Assembly (NCBI GenBank): GCA_910587945.1
Contig: CAJUNI010000008.1
Coordinates: 1 to 9,460 of the forward strand
Length of the DNA: 9,460 nt
Direction: 5' to 3'
From: an uncultured Parvibacter sp.
GTDB taxonomy: Bacteria > Actinomycetota > Coriobacteriia > Coriobacteriales > Eggerthellaceae
Part shown: one piece after another, positions 1 to 6,460 of the stretch
How positions within the stretch are numbered: position 1 is the first letter of the stretch
Layout of the letters: each line of letters starts with the position of its first letter
Program-made: the position numbers and the translations under genes
Notes under the pieces: generated by a model
What the model was told of the DNA's origin: nothing
Database searches by the model: none
What the model saw: only the letters and a program-made list of their open reading frames with translations

Positions 1-112
1 GCCCAAGCGCGAAGCCAAGGAAGATTTTGAGGCGGCGGTGTCAAAGGGAGCTGAAGCGGTGCTCTACCTTATGGATCACGGTCTCGAAAAGACGCAACAG
101 CAGTTCAATTAA
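1..112 (+). CDS. C-terminal end of an unrecognised protein (5' truncated by window edge)
   Basis: Reading from base 2, 36 codons run open to a TAA at 110-112. The visible tail is rich in Glu, Lys, Ala and Gln, ends in KTQQQFN and looks like one or two amphipathic helices (a segment around LYLMDHGLEK). No family motif is visible in so short a piece, so no function is assigned. A strong hairpin starts nine bases after the stop, as expected for the end of a transcription unit, which supports this being a real gene end rather than a chance open frame. Confidence 0.6.
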   Translation, partial: PKREAKEDFEAAVSKGAEAVLYLMDHGLEKTQQQFN

Positions 113-120
113 TCTCACTC

Positions 121-147
121 ACAGCCCCGGACTCCGGGGCTGTGTTT
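121..147 (+). terminator. Rho-independent terminator after the first partial gene
   Basis: A perfect 10-bp stem (ACAGCCCCGG at 121-130 with CCGGGGCTGT at 134-143) closes a 3-nt loop and is followed by a short T run (GTTT). It sits 9 nt after the preceding stop codon. The T tract is weak, but the GC-rich stem and the position fit an intrinsic terminator. It separates the upstream gene from the transporter gene. Confidence 0.75.
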
Positions 148-189
148 AAGTTACTGGACGGCGTTGGTTTGTAGGACGCGGGCGACCAG

Positions 190-210
190 GGAAAGCGACG
201 GAGGCTTTCC
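190..210 (+). other. Small hairpin in the leader of the MFS gene
   Basis: GGAAAGC at 190-196 pairs perfectly with GCTTTCC at 204-210 around a 7-nt loop (197-203). It lies 41 nt before the chosen ATG of the transporter. It is too far from the start to mask the ribosome binding site and has no T tract, so a terminator role is unlikely. It may be a regulatory or stabilising leader structure, or chance; no known riboswitch class is matched. Confidence 0.3.
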
Positions 211-251
211 GGTCCCTGCAAGGGAATTTGAAGAGAAGGGGGCGTACACAG

Positions 252-1622
252 ATGCCGAAATTAACGGAGAAGGGGCATATCTACGCCCTGTTTGCCATTG
301 TGGTGCTGGCCACCGTCTTAGGGTCGCTCACTCAAACCGTCATGAATGCCATGATGGGTGGAGTTGTGGCCACGTTTGCTGTGGGACCGGAAGTGGGCCA
401 GTGGCTGACCACGATTTACATGCTGGGCATGGGAATCACGGTACCGGTGGTGACCTATCTTTCGCAAAAGTTCACTACGAAGCAGTTGACCTACGGCGCG
501 CTGGCCATTTTCTTAGTGGGCTCGTTCGTGGCCATGGTGGCGCCCAGTTTTTGGGTGCTTTTTCTAGGTCGTATTCTTCAGGCTATCGCCTCAGGCATTA
601 CCTTGCCGCTGCTTCAAGCCATTGCGGTTACCCAGTTCCCGCCGCACCAGCATGCCACCGCCATGGGTATTGCGGGCATCGCCATGGGATTTGCCCCCAA
701 CATTGGCCCTCTCATTGGGGGCGCCATGGTGGATTCGCTCGGCTGGCGCAGTTTCTTTGTGTTGCTTTCGGTGTTGCTGGCGCTGCTTATTGTGGCCACT
801 TTCGCTCTGGTGCCGTCAAAACCGCGACCCGCATTGCCGGCGGCCCTCGATGTTTGGTCGTTCTTACTTTCTACCTTTGGCTTCGGGGGGCTTTTGCTGG
901 GTTTGACCGAAGCGGCATCGCTTTCGCTTTCTCATCCGTTGGTTTGGGCGCCTTTGATAGTAGGCATTCTGTGCTTGATTGCTTTTATTCGCCGCCAGCG
1001 CAGGGTGTCAGATCCGCTGATTAACCTGGACATCTTCCAGTCGCGCCGCTACAACGTATCCTTTTGGATTCTCAATGGGCTGTTCGCGTCCTTCATGGGC
1101 ATTACGCTCATTATTCCTTTGTGGGTGGCCCAAGTGGGGGGTGGCTCGGCGCTGGAAGCGGGTATGGTCTTTATCCCGGCTACCATTTTCGCCCTTATCC
1201 TGAATCCGGTTTCGGGCATTTTGGCGGACCGCTTTGGGACGCGCATTGTGGTTATTGGCGGCACCCTCTGTTTGGCGGTGGGAGCGCTTTCGATGGCTTT
1301 TGTGAATGAAACGACGCCGCTCTGGCTGCTTACCCTTATGCAGACCGTTCGTGGCTTTGGGGTGAGCTCACTCATCGGCCCGCTGAGTTCCTGGGGCCTT
1401 TCCGATTTGCCGCGGCCCTTGGTTATGGATGGCAGCGCGTTTTGCGCCACAGTGCGTCAGGCTTGCGCTTCGTTTGGAACGGCAGCCATGATGTATTTGG
1501 TATCCCTTTCGGCTAGTGCTGCCTTCGGGGCCGAGATTTGCTTTCAGTGGGCTTTTGGACTTTCGGCGCTCTTGTCGATTGCGGTACTTGGCGCATCGGT
1601 TATCTTGGTTCGTAAGAATTAG
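252..1622 (+). CDS. MFS transporter, DHA2 (EmrB/QacA-like) drug-efflux type, about 14 TM helices
   Basis: An inner-membrane major facilitator of 456 residues, probably exporting small or toxic compounds by proton antiport; the substrate cannot be read from sequence. About 14 hydrophobic segments are visible (around residues 12-32, 51-70, 79-98, 100-122, 137-160, 166-188, 200-220, 227-246, 271-292, 302-324, 331-350, 355-380, 398-420 and 431-452), as in DHA2 exporters. The antiporter motif C in TM5 is clear (GFAPNIGPLIGG, residues 146-157). A motif A-like loop, GILADRFGTR, lies at 322-331, while the N-half motif A is degenerate (SQKFTTKQ). The acidic residue usual in the TM1 motif (LDxTIVN) is replaced by Thr27. 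The start is ATG 252, with AAGGGGG at 236-242 and a 9-nt spacer. An in-frame TTG at 228 would add 8 residues but has a poorly spaced Shine-Dalgarno. A terminator upstream and 81 nt before the next gene suggest its own promoter, not identified. Confidence 0.9.
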   Translation: MPKLTEKGHIYALFAIVVLATVLGSLTQTVMNAMMGGVVATFAVGPEVGQWLTTIYMLGMGITVPVVTYLSQKFTTKQLTYGALAIFLVGSFVAMVAPSFWVLFLGRILQAIASGITLPLLQAIAVTQFPPHQHATAMGIAGIAMGFAPNIGPLIGGAMVDSLGWRSFFVLLSVLLALLIVATFALVPSKPRPALPAALDVWSFLLSTFGFGGLLLGLTEAASLSLSHPLVWAPLIVGILCLIAFIRRQRRVSDPLINLDIFQSRRYNVSFWILNGLFASFMGITLIIPLWVAQVGGGSALEAGMVFIPATIFALILNPVSGILADRFGTRIVVIGGTLCLAVGALSMAFVNETTPLWLLTLMQTVRGFGVSSLIGPLSSWGLSDLPRPLVMDGSAFCATVRQACASFGTAAMMYLVSLSASAAFGAEICFQWAFGLSALLSIAVLGASVILVRKN

Positions 1623-1703
1623 ACGGAACGACGACGGGTCCGCTATATCAGCGATGAAGGTCCGTCCCGTTGCTGAGTGAATAATGAAACGGTAGGCTTC
1701 TTC

Positions 1704-3563
1704 ATGGCATTTCTTCTTGGTTGCGAGAAAGCCCGCGTAGAGTACCCCACAAAGACCATCTTCGAGGAGCTTTCCTTGGGGGTGGACGAAGGCGACCGCA
1801 TTGGTATTGTGGGCCGCAACGGGGATGGCAAATCTACCTTGTTAGGCCTGTTGTCGGGCGCCGTTGAGCCCGATGAGGGTCGGGTGATTCGCACCCGCGG
1901 GGTTCGTGTGGGAGTATTGGGCCAAACCGATGATCTAGAGGATTCCCAAACAGTCCGGCAATCGGTGGTAGGGGATAAGCCAGAATACGAATGGGCTGCC
2001 GATCAGCGCATTCGCGCCATCATCGATGGTCTTTTGCGCGATATTCCCTGGGAAGGCGTTATTGGCGAGCTCTCAGGCGGCCAGCGCCGTCGTGTTGACC
2101 TCGCGCGCCTTTTGGCCGGGGATTGGGATGTCCTCATGCTGGACGAGCCCACCAACCACTTGGACGTACGGGCCATTACCTGGCTGGCTGAGCACCTGAA
2201 AGAACGGTGGAAGCCGGGTGTCGGGGCGTTGCTGGTGGTTACCCACGATCGCTGGTTTTTGGACGAAGTCTGCACCGCCATGTGGGAAGTGCATGATGGC
2301 GAAATCGACCCCTTTGAAGGGGGATTTTCCGCCTACATTATGCAGCGCGTAGAGCGGGATCGTCTGGCCGCTCAAGCAGAACAGAAGCGCCAAAATCAAC
2401 TTCGGCGTGAGCTTGCCTGGCTTTCACGCGGTGCGCGAGCGCGAGCTACAAAGCCGAAGTTCCATGTGGCGGCAGCTCAGGCATTGATTGCCGACGTTCC
2501 TCCACTGCGCAATGAAATTGAACTCAAGCGTATGGCTATGGCGCGACTGGGCAAGCAGGTGGTGGACCTGAACCAGGTGAGCGTTGCCTTTGACGATCGC
2601 GTGATCCTAGACCAGGTAGATTGGATTATTGGTCCGGGAGACCGTTATGGCATTGTGGGCGCTAACGGAGCTGGTAAGACCACGCTGTTGCGCACAATTC
2701 AGGGGCTGCAGCCGCTCACTCATGGCTCGGTAAAGATTGGCAAAACGGTGCGCTTTGCAGTGCTTTCGCAGCACCTGGATGAGTTGCGGGCCTTCGGCAA
2801 TGACCGGGTGCGCCAGGTGATTGGACGCTACAACCGGCGCATGATGCTGGACGGCAAGGAAATGACGCCGGCGCAGTTGCTGGAGCGACTGGGCTTTTCT
2901 CATGCGGATTTGAATGAGCCGGTTTGTGATCTGTCCGGCGGTCAGAAACGACGTTTGGCACTTATGCTCATCTTGCTGGATGAGCCGAACGTACTCATTC
3001 TCGACGAACCGGGTAACGACCTGGATACCGACATGCTAGCCGCCGTAGAAGACCTGTTGGACGGCTGGCCGGGAACGCTTTTGCTGGTAACCCATGATCG
3101 CTATCTGATGGAGCGCGTTACTGACCATCAGTTTGCCATTCTGGACGGTAAAATTCGCCATCTGCCCGGGGGTGTTGAGGAGTACTTAGTGCTCACCGAT
3201 GGAGCGGTGCTCGATGAGGGGCGTGCGGCATCGCGGGATCGGTTTAATAGCCTGGTCGGGCTTGAGTCTAAGGGTGATGATGGGGCGGAACCGTCATCGG
3301 AAACGAAAGATACTGCGGGATCAGCACCCAGTTCATTGAGCGGTGGCGAGCAACGCACGTTGCGCAAGCTGATGGCATCGAACGAGAAGAAGATGGAAAC
3401 CCTCAAAGGAAAAATCGAGGCGAAGCGCCAAGAGATGGCGGAAGCGGATCCGTCGGACTACCTTACACTCACCGCACTCCAGGAAGAAATTGCCGACTTC
3501 GAACAGTCCATTGAGACCCTCGAGTTGGAATGGCTTGAAGCGGCTGAAACCCTGGGGGAGTAG
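1704..3563 (+). CDS. ABC-F family ATPase, Uup-like (two nucleotide-binding domains, no membrane domain)
   Basis: Soluble duplicated ATPase of 619 residues. ABC-F proteins act at the ribosome (translation factors or antibiotic protection) or, for Uup, also in DNA or ribosome maintenance. NBD1 has Walker A GRNGDGKST (37-45), signature LSGGQRRR (123-130), Walker B LMLDEPTNHLD (144-154) and switch His in VVTHDR (178-183). The basic inter-domain linker characteristic of ABC-F spans about 214-262. NBD2 has Walker A GANGAGKTT (319-327), signature LSGGQKRR (410-417), Walker B LILDEPGNDLD (431-441, Gly where Thr is usual) and VTHDR (462-466). An acidic, Ser-rich spacer (520-548) leads to a charged C-terminal coiled coil (about 550-610) as in Uup. 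The start is taken at ATG 1704 because MAFLL begins the ABC domain; a GTG at 1677 would add nine residues without a ribosome site. The gap to the MFS gene could form a weak hairpin (1633-1638 with 1666-1671). No membrane partner is visible, so it is not a transporter. Confidence 0.9.
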   Translation: MAFLLGCEKARVEYPTKTIFEELSLGVDEGDRIGIVGRNGDGKSTLLGLLSGAVEPDEGRVIRTRGVRVGVLGQTDDLEDSQTVRQSVVGDKPEYEWAADQRIRAIIDGLLRDIPWEGVIGELSGGQRRRVDLARLLAGDWDVLMLDEPTNHLDVRAITWLAEHLKERWKPGVGALLVVTHDRWFLDEVCTAMWEVHDGEIDPFEGGFSAYIMQRVERDRLAAQAEQKRQNQLRRELAWLSRGARARATKPKFHVAAAQALIADVPPLRNEIELKRMAMARLGKQVVDLNQVSVAFDDRVILDQVDWIIGPGDRYGIVGANGAGKTTLLRTIQGLQPLTHGSVKIGKTVRFAVLSQHLDELRAFGNDRVRQVIGRYNRRMMLDGKEMTPAQLLERLGFSHADLNEPVCDLSGGQKRRLALMLILLDEPNVLILDEPGNDLDTDMLAAVEDLLDGWPGTLLLVTHDRYLMERVTDHQFAILDGKIRHLPGGVEEYLVLTDGAVLDEGRAASRDRFNSLVGLESKGDDGAEPSSETKDTAGSAPSSLSGGEQRTLRKLMASNEKKMETLKGKIEAKRQEMAEADPSDYLTLTALQEEIADFEQSIETLELEWLEAAETLGE

Positions 3564-3566
3564 CAG

Positions 3567-4184
3567 GTGGCCAGCTATAAAACCATAGCCGCTCCGGCCA
3601 CGGCCGAATTGGTGGAGAAGAAGAGTCGCTTTATCGGCCAGATTGCGCCCGTGACGACCGAAGAGGAAGCACTCGACTTCATTGCGGGTGTGAAAGCGGA
3701 GCATCGCATGGCGCGCCACAACGTCTACGCCTACATTCTGCGCGGCGGCCGCATTCGCTATACCGATGATGGTGAGCCCGCTAAAACTGCGGGAATGCCT
3801 ACGCTTGAGGCCTTACAGCATGCGGAGCTGGAAGACGTGGCTATAGTTACGACCCGCTATTTTGGCGGCATCTTGCTGGGCACCGGCGGTTTGGTGCGCG
3901 CCTATGGCGATACTGCTCGGGCAGCCATTAAGGCAGCGTCGGTGGTGGCGGTGTCGCGCTGCGTGGATGTGGTGCTGGAGGTGCCCTATAGCCTCTACGA
4001 ATCGGTGGTGCGCACAGCTGAAGCTTGTTCGGCCAAGCTCATGGAGAGCAATTTTGCCGAGCAGGTGCTTTTAACCTTCCGACTGCTTGAAGGGGAAGAA
4101 GCGCCGTTTTTGCTCAAGCTGACCGAGCTCACCCGGGGCGAATGCGAACCGCTGGTGACCGCTCCCTTTGATGCGCTGTTCTAG
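3567..4184 (+). CDS. yigZ: YigZ/IMPACT family protein (UPF0029 with DUF1949-type C-terminus)
   Basis: Cytosolic protein of 205 residues, full length for the bacterial YigZ family. The N-terminal IMPACT/UPF0029 fold is shown by SRFIG (20-24), HNVYAY (51-56), the hallmark DDGEP (67-71) followed by TAGMP, and RYFGG (97-101) with GTGGLVRAY (105-113). The C-terminal part (about 135-203) matches the ferredoxin-like DUF1949 region in size and position. The biochemical role in bacteria is unsettled; the eukaryotic relative IMPACT inhibits GCN2, and translation- or nucleic-acid-related functions have been suggested. It starts with GTG, with a strong GGGGGAG at 3554-3560 inside the end of the ABC-F gene. 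Only 3 nt separate it from that gene's stop, so the two are almost certainly co-transcribed and translationally coupled. Confidence 0.9.
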   Translation: MASYKTIAAPATAELVEKKSRFIGQIAPVTTEEEALDFIAGVKAEHRMARHNVYAYILRGGRIRYTDDGEPAKTAGMPTLEALQHAELEDVAIVTTRYFGGILLGTGGLVRAYGDTARAAIKAASVVAVSRCVDVVLEVPYSLYESVVRTAEACSAKLMESNFAEQVLLTFRLLEGEEAPFLLKLTELTRGECEPLVTAPFDALF

Positions 4185-4269
4185 GGACAGATGTGTCCGC
4201 TTCGGCTGCGGGTTTCGCGCCGTTGGAACACCTTCTCTGTTAATGCCGTGGATGCGCTGAAGTTCGCCC

Positions 4270-4296
4270 TATAATTGCCCCGACGAAAGGACACCT
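4270..4296 (+). promoter_or_regulatory. Candidate promoter -10 and ribosome binding site of the que operon
   Basis: A perfect TATAAT lies at 4270-4275, 21 nt before the queD ATG, with GAAAGGA at 4285-4291 and a 5-nt spacer as ribosome site. If transcription starts 7-9 nt after the -10, the leader is only about 14 nt, which leaves no room for a riboswitch between this promoter and the gene. At 16-18 bp spacing no good -35 hexamer is seen (about CGTGGA), so the promoter may need an activator or the match may be partly fortuitous. Confidence 0.5.
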
Positions 4297-4725
4297 ATGT
4301 ATGGATTGAAAACCGAGAGCAGCTTTGATGCCTCGCATTTTTTAACGGACTATCACGGCAAGTGCGAAAACCTTCACGGTCATCGTTGGCGTGTGGTGGC
4401 CTATTTGGAAGTGGAAGAGCTCCAAACACAGGGCACCTGCAAAGACATGGTCGTAGACTTTGGCGACTTCAAGCAGGCATTGCGCGCGTTGACTGAGAGC
4501 CTGGATCATCACTTCATTATCGAAGAAGGGTCACTGGCTCCGGATACGCTGGCTTGCCTTGAGCGCGAAGGCTTCGCCCTCTACACCATGCCGTTTCGTA
4601 CCACGGCCGAGAACCTGGCCAAGTGGTTCTTCGATGCGCTAGCGAAACAGAACCTGCCGGTAGCTCAGGTGGATGTGTACGAAACCCCCACCAACTGTGC
4701 GTTCTATCGGAAAGATCGTTCATGA
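4297..4725 (+). CDS. queD: 6-carboxy-5,6,7,8-tetrahydropterin synthase (QueD)
   Basis: Zinc enzyme of 142 residues, slightly longer than the roughly 120-residue E. coli QueD. It converts 7,8-dihydroneopterin triphosphate to CPH4, the first dedicated step towards preQ0 and queuosine. Zinc ligands are His14 (FDASH), His27 and His29 (LHGH). The catalytic cysteine is Cys23 in GKCENLHGH, with Asp70-His71 in SLDHHF and Glu129 in VYETPTN completing the PTPS-type active site. FRTTAENLAKW (100-110) is also typical. It is the first gene of a queD-queE-queC operon: its TGA overlaps the ATG of queE in an ATGA junction. The ATG start has GAAAGGA 5 nt upstream and a TATAAT further up. A plain PTPS/sepiapterin enzyme is unlikely given the GKC motif and the neighbours. 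Confidence 0.95.
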   Translation: MYGLKTESSFDASHFLTDYHGKCENLHGHRWRVVAYLEVEELQTQGTCKDMVVDFGDFKQALRALTESLDHHFIIEEGSLAPDTLACLEREGFALYTMPFRTTAENLAKWFFDALAKQNLPVAQVDVYETPTNCAFYRKDRS

Positions 4726-5573
4726 GCGATCGGTCCTGCGTTCCCGCTGGAGAAGTTGCGGTCGAGGAAGAGGCCTGCATGCTAGAGGAGTCTGAAGCGG
4801 CGGGAGCTGTTGAAGCGCCCCTGGTTGACGCTGCGCGGGCAGGCACAGACACGGCGCTCTTTCCTATAGCGGAGAAATTTCTCAGCGTTAATGGCGAAGG
4901 CTTGGCGGCGGGCTGTCCGGCGGCATTCATTCGCTTCCAAGGGTGCAATTTGCACTGCGCCTGGTGCGACACCCAGTGGGCTACCACTCCGGTAGAGCCC
5001 GGGGCGTCGTCGGTTTCCTGGGAATCCGCGGAGGCGCTGACAGAATGGGTGCAACAGGCGGGAGTCACTGCCGTAACCCTCACTGGGGGCGAGCCGTTGC
5101 TGCAGCCTGAACTGCCGCGGTTGGTAACGCTTTTGCTGGCCCAGGAAGAGCCTCATGCCCTGCGCGTCGAGATTGAAACCAACGGCGCTGTGGCGTTGGA
5201 CGAGCTCGCGTCGGTGCGTCGCCACGCTGCCGAACAGGGCCTACCCGGTACGCTAGTCTTCACTCTGGACTGTAAGTTACCCGGGGCAGGAGCCGCAGCT
5301 GCACGTGCCATGATTCCTGAGAACTATGACCTCTTGCAGCCTAGCGATGCCGTGAAGTTTGTGGTGGCCTCAGAGGAGGACTTGGATCAGGCCCGAGCGG
5401 TGGTTGAGCACTGTGATCTCACTGAGCGTTGCGCCGTCCTCGTGAGTCCGGTCTGGGATGCCATTAGTCCCGCTGCAGTGGTGGATTATCTTTTAGAGCA
5501 CCAACTGGTCCAGTGGCGGCTGTCGTTGCAATTACACAAGATTATTTGGCCCGGGGTAGACAAAGGGGTCTAG
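4722..5573 (+). CDS. queE: 7-carboxy-7-deazaguanine synthase, radical SAM (QueE)
   Basis: Radical SAM enzyme of 283 residues that rearranges CPH4 to 7-carboxy-7-deazaguanine (CDG) using a [4Fe-4S] cluster, SAM and Mg2+. The cluster motif CxxxCxxC is Cys75, Cys79, Cys82 in GCNLHCAWCDT. The SAM-binding TGGEP is at 121-125, and PIAEKFLSVNGEG (48-60) is the usual substrate-region start. The C-terminal LSLQLHKIIWPG (268-279) is also diagnostic. About 47 residues of acidic, Ala/Glu-rich sequence precede the catalytic core and make it longer than most QueE proteins. The chosen ATG overlaps the queD stop by 4 nt and has GGAAAG 7 nt upstream. An in-frame ATG at 4779 (264-residue product) has a better site, GAGGAAGAGG with a 5-nt spacer, so the true start is uncertain. 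queC begins 25 nt downstream. Confidence 0.93.
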   Translation: MSDRSCVPAGEVAVEEEACMLEESEAAGAVEAPLVDAARAGTDTALFPIAEKFLSVNGEGLAAGCPAAFIRFQGCNLHCAWCDTQWATTPVEPGASSVSWESAEALTEWVQQAGVTAVTLTGGEPLLQPELPRLVTLLLAQEEPHALRVEIETNGAVALDELASVRRHAAEQGLPGTLVFTLDCKLPGAGAAAARAMIPENYDLLQPSDAVKFVVASEEDLDQARAVVEHCDLTERCAVLVSPVWDAISPAAVVDYLLEHQLVQWRLSLQLHKIIWPGVDKGV

Positions 5574-5598
5574 CCGTCAGAGGCGGAAGGGACGAATA

Positions 5599-6288
5599 GT
5601 GGCAGAAAAAGCATTAGTGTTGTGCTCGGGCGGGGTGGATTCCACAACGCTGTTGGCTCAGGCCGTGAATACCTATGGTGCAGACAACGTCTATAGCTTG
5701 TCCATTTTCTATGGGCAGCGCCATGACAAGGAAATTGAAGCAGCGCGCCAGGTGTGTGCCCACTATGGCGTTGAACAGCGCTTTCTGGACTTGGGAGCCA
5801 TTTTTGCCGATAGTCAATGCTCGTTGTTGGAGCACTCGGAAGCATCCATTCCTCATGGCACTTATGCCGAGCAACAGGCCCAAACCGAGGCTGCCACGGT
5901 GGATACCTATGTGCCGTTTCGTAATGGTCTGTTCCTGTCGGCGGCGGCCTCTATGGCGTTGTCGTTGGATTGTTCGGTGGTGATGTATGGCGCTCATCAT
6001 GATGACTGGGCGGGCGAGGCTTACCCGGATTGTTCCCCAGAGTTTGTGGATGCCATGGCTGCATCTATTTCGTTGGGTACGGGCGGTGCATTGCGGCTTG
6101 AAGCACCCTTTGTTTCCGAGGATAAGGCTGCTATTGTGCGCGCAGGCTTGGCATTAGGCGTGCCCTATGAGCTTACCTGGTCCTGCTACGAGGGCGGCGA
6201 GGTTCCCTGTGGTCAGTGCGCTACCTGCCTGGATCGCCAGAAGGCGTTCGAGGCGAATGGCACCACAGATCCGCTGCTTCTGAGGTAA
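5599..6288 (+). CDS. queC: 7-cyano-7-deazaguanine (preQ0) synthase (QueC)
   Basis: ATP-dependent enzyme of 229 residues, normal family length. It converts CDG and ammonia to preQ0 in the cytosol, following QueE in the pathway. The PP-loop SGGVDS is at 10-15. FYGQRHDKE (37-45) and VPFRNGLFL (105-113) are typical, and GAHHDDWAGEAYPDC (131-145) is the substrate-region signature. The C-terminal zinc site is Cys196, Cys204, Cys207 and Cys210 (PCGQCATC). It starts with GTG and has GGAAGGGA at 5585-5592 with a 6-nt spacer; MAEKALVLCSGG fits the family N-terminus. It closes the queDEC cluster; no terminator is obvious in the 172 nt after it. preQ0 could feed queuosine tRNA modification, but QueF, Tgt and QueA are not in the window. 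Confidence 0.96.
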   Translation: MAEKALVLCSGGVDSTTLLAQAVNTYGADNVYSLSIFYGQRHDKEIEAARQVCAHYGVEQRFLDLGAIFADSQCSLLEHSEASIPHGTYAEQQAQTEAATVDTYVPFRNGLFLSAAASMALSLDCSVVMYGAHHDDWAGEAYPDCSPEFVDAMAASISLGTGGALRLEAPFVSEDKAAIVRAGLALGVPYELTWSCYEGGEVPCGQCATCLDRQKAFEANGTTDPLLLR

Positions 6289-6460
6289 AGTGACAACTCT
6301 TTGACCAGGTCGTATCCAATGGCTGGAGTCGGGCGTTGCAGACTCTAAGTTGTGCCAGACTGTCCAAAGACTGACTGTAATTTCGCTCACAGAAAAGACC
6401 GCACCCAAGCGAGGCTTTGGTTTGCTGCGGTTTGCGATAGTTCCACTGAAAGGATGCGCC

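Noticed and set aside
150..251. Possible mini-ykkC/guanidine-II riboswitch upstream of the transporter (a hairpin with ACGG in its loop)
   Set aside because: The class needs two similar hairpins with ACGR tetraloops. Here only one real stem forms (190-210), its loop is 7 nt, and the second ACGG (around 163) has no proper stem.
164..1024. Open frame of 286 codons in a second plus-strand frame over the MFS gene
   Set aside because: It overlaps the MFS gene out of frame, is rich in His, Gly and Arg without domain features, and competes with a clear 14-helix membrane protein. The hydrophobic frame is the real one.
4185..4198. Hairpin GGACA/TGTCC right after yigZ as a terminator
   Set aside because: The stem is only 5 bp and no T tract follows, so it does not meet the criteria for an intrinsic terminator.
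4517..5083. Long open frame on the minus strand (188 codons) across the queD/queE junction
   Set aside because: It is fully antisense to two well-identified genes, and its translation is low-complexity and family-free. GC-rich codon bias creates such shadows; others, for example at 1049-1450 minus and 3333-3719 minus, were rejected for the same reason.
6301..6329. Promoter starting with TTGACC in the queC-ferredoxin gap
   Set aside because: The hexamer at 17-bp spacing is TGGAGT, a poor -10. Another partial -10 (TGTAAT at 6376-6381) lacks a -35 at usable spacing. A promoter probably exists in this 172-nt gap but cannot be placed.
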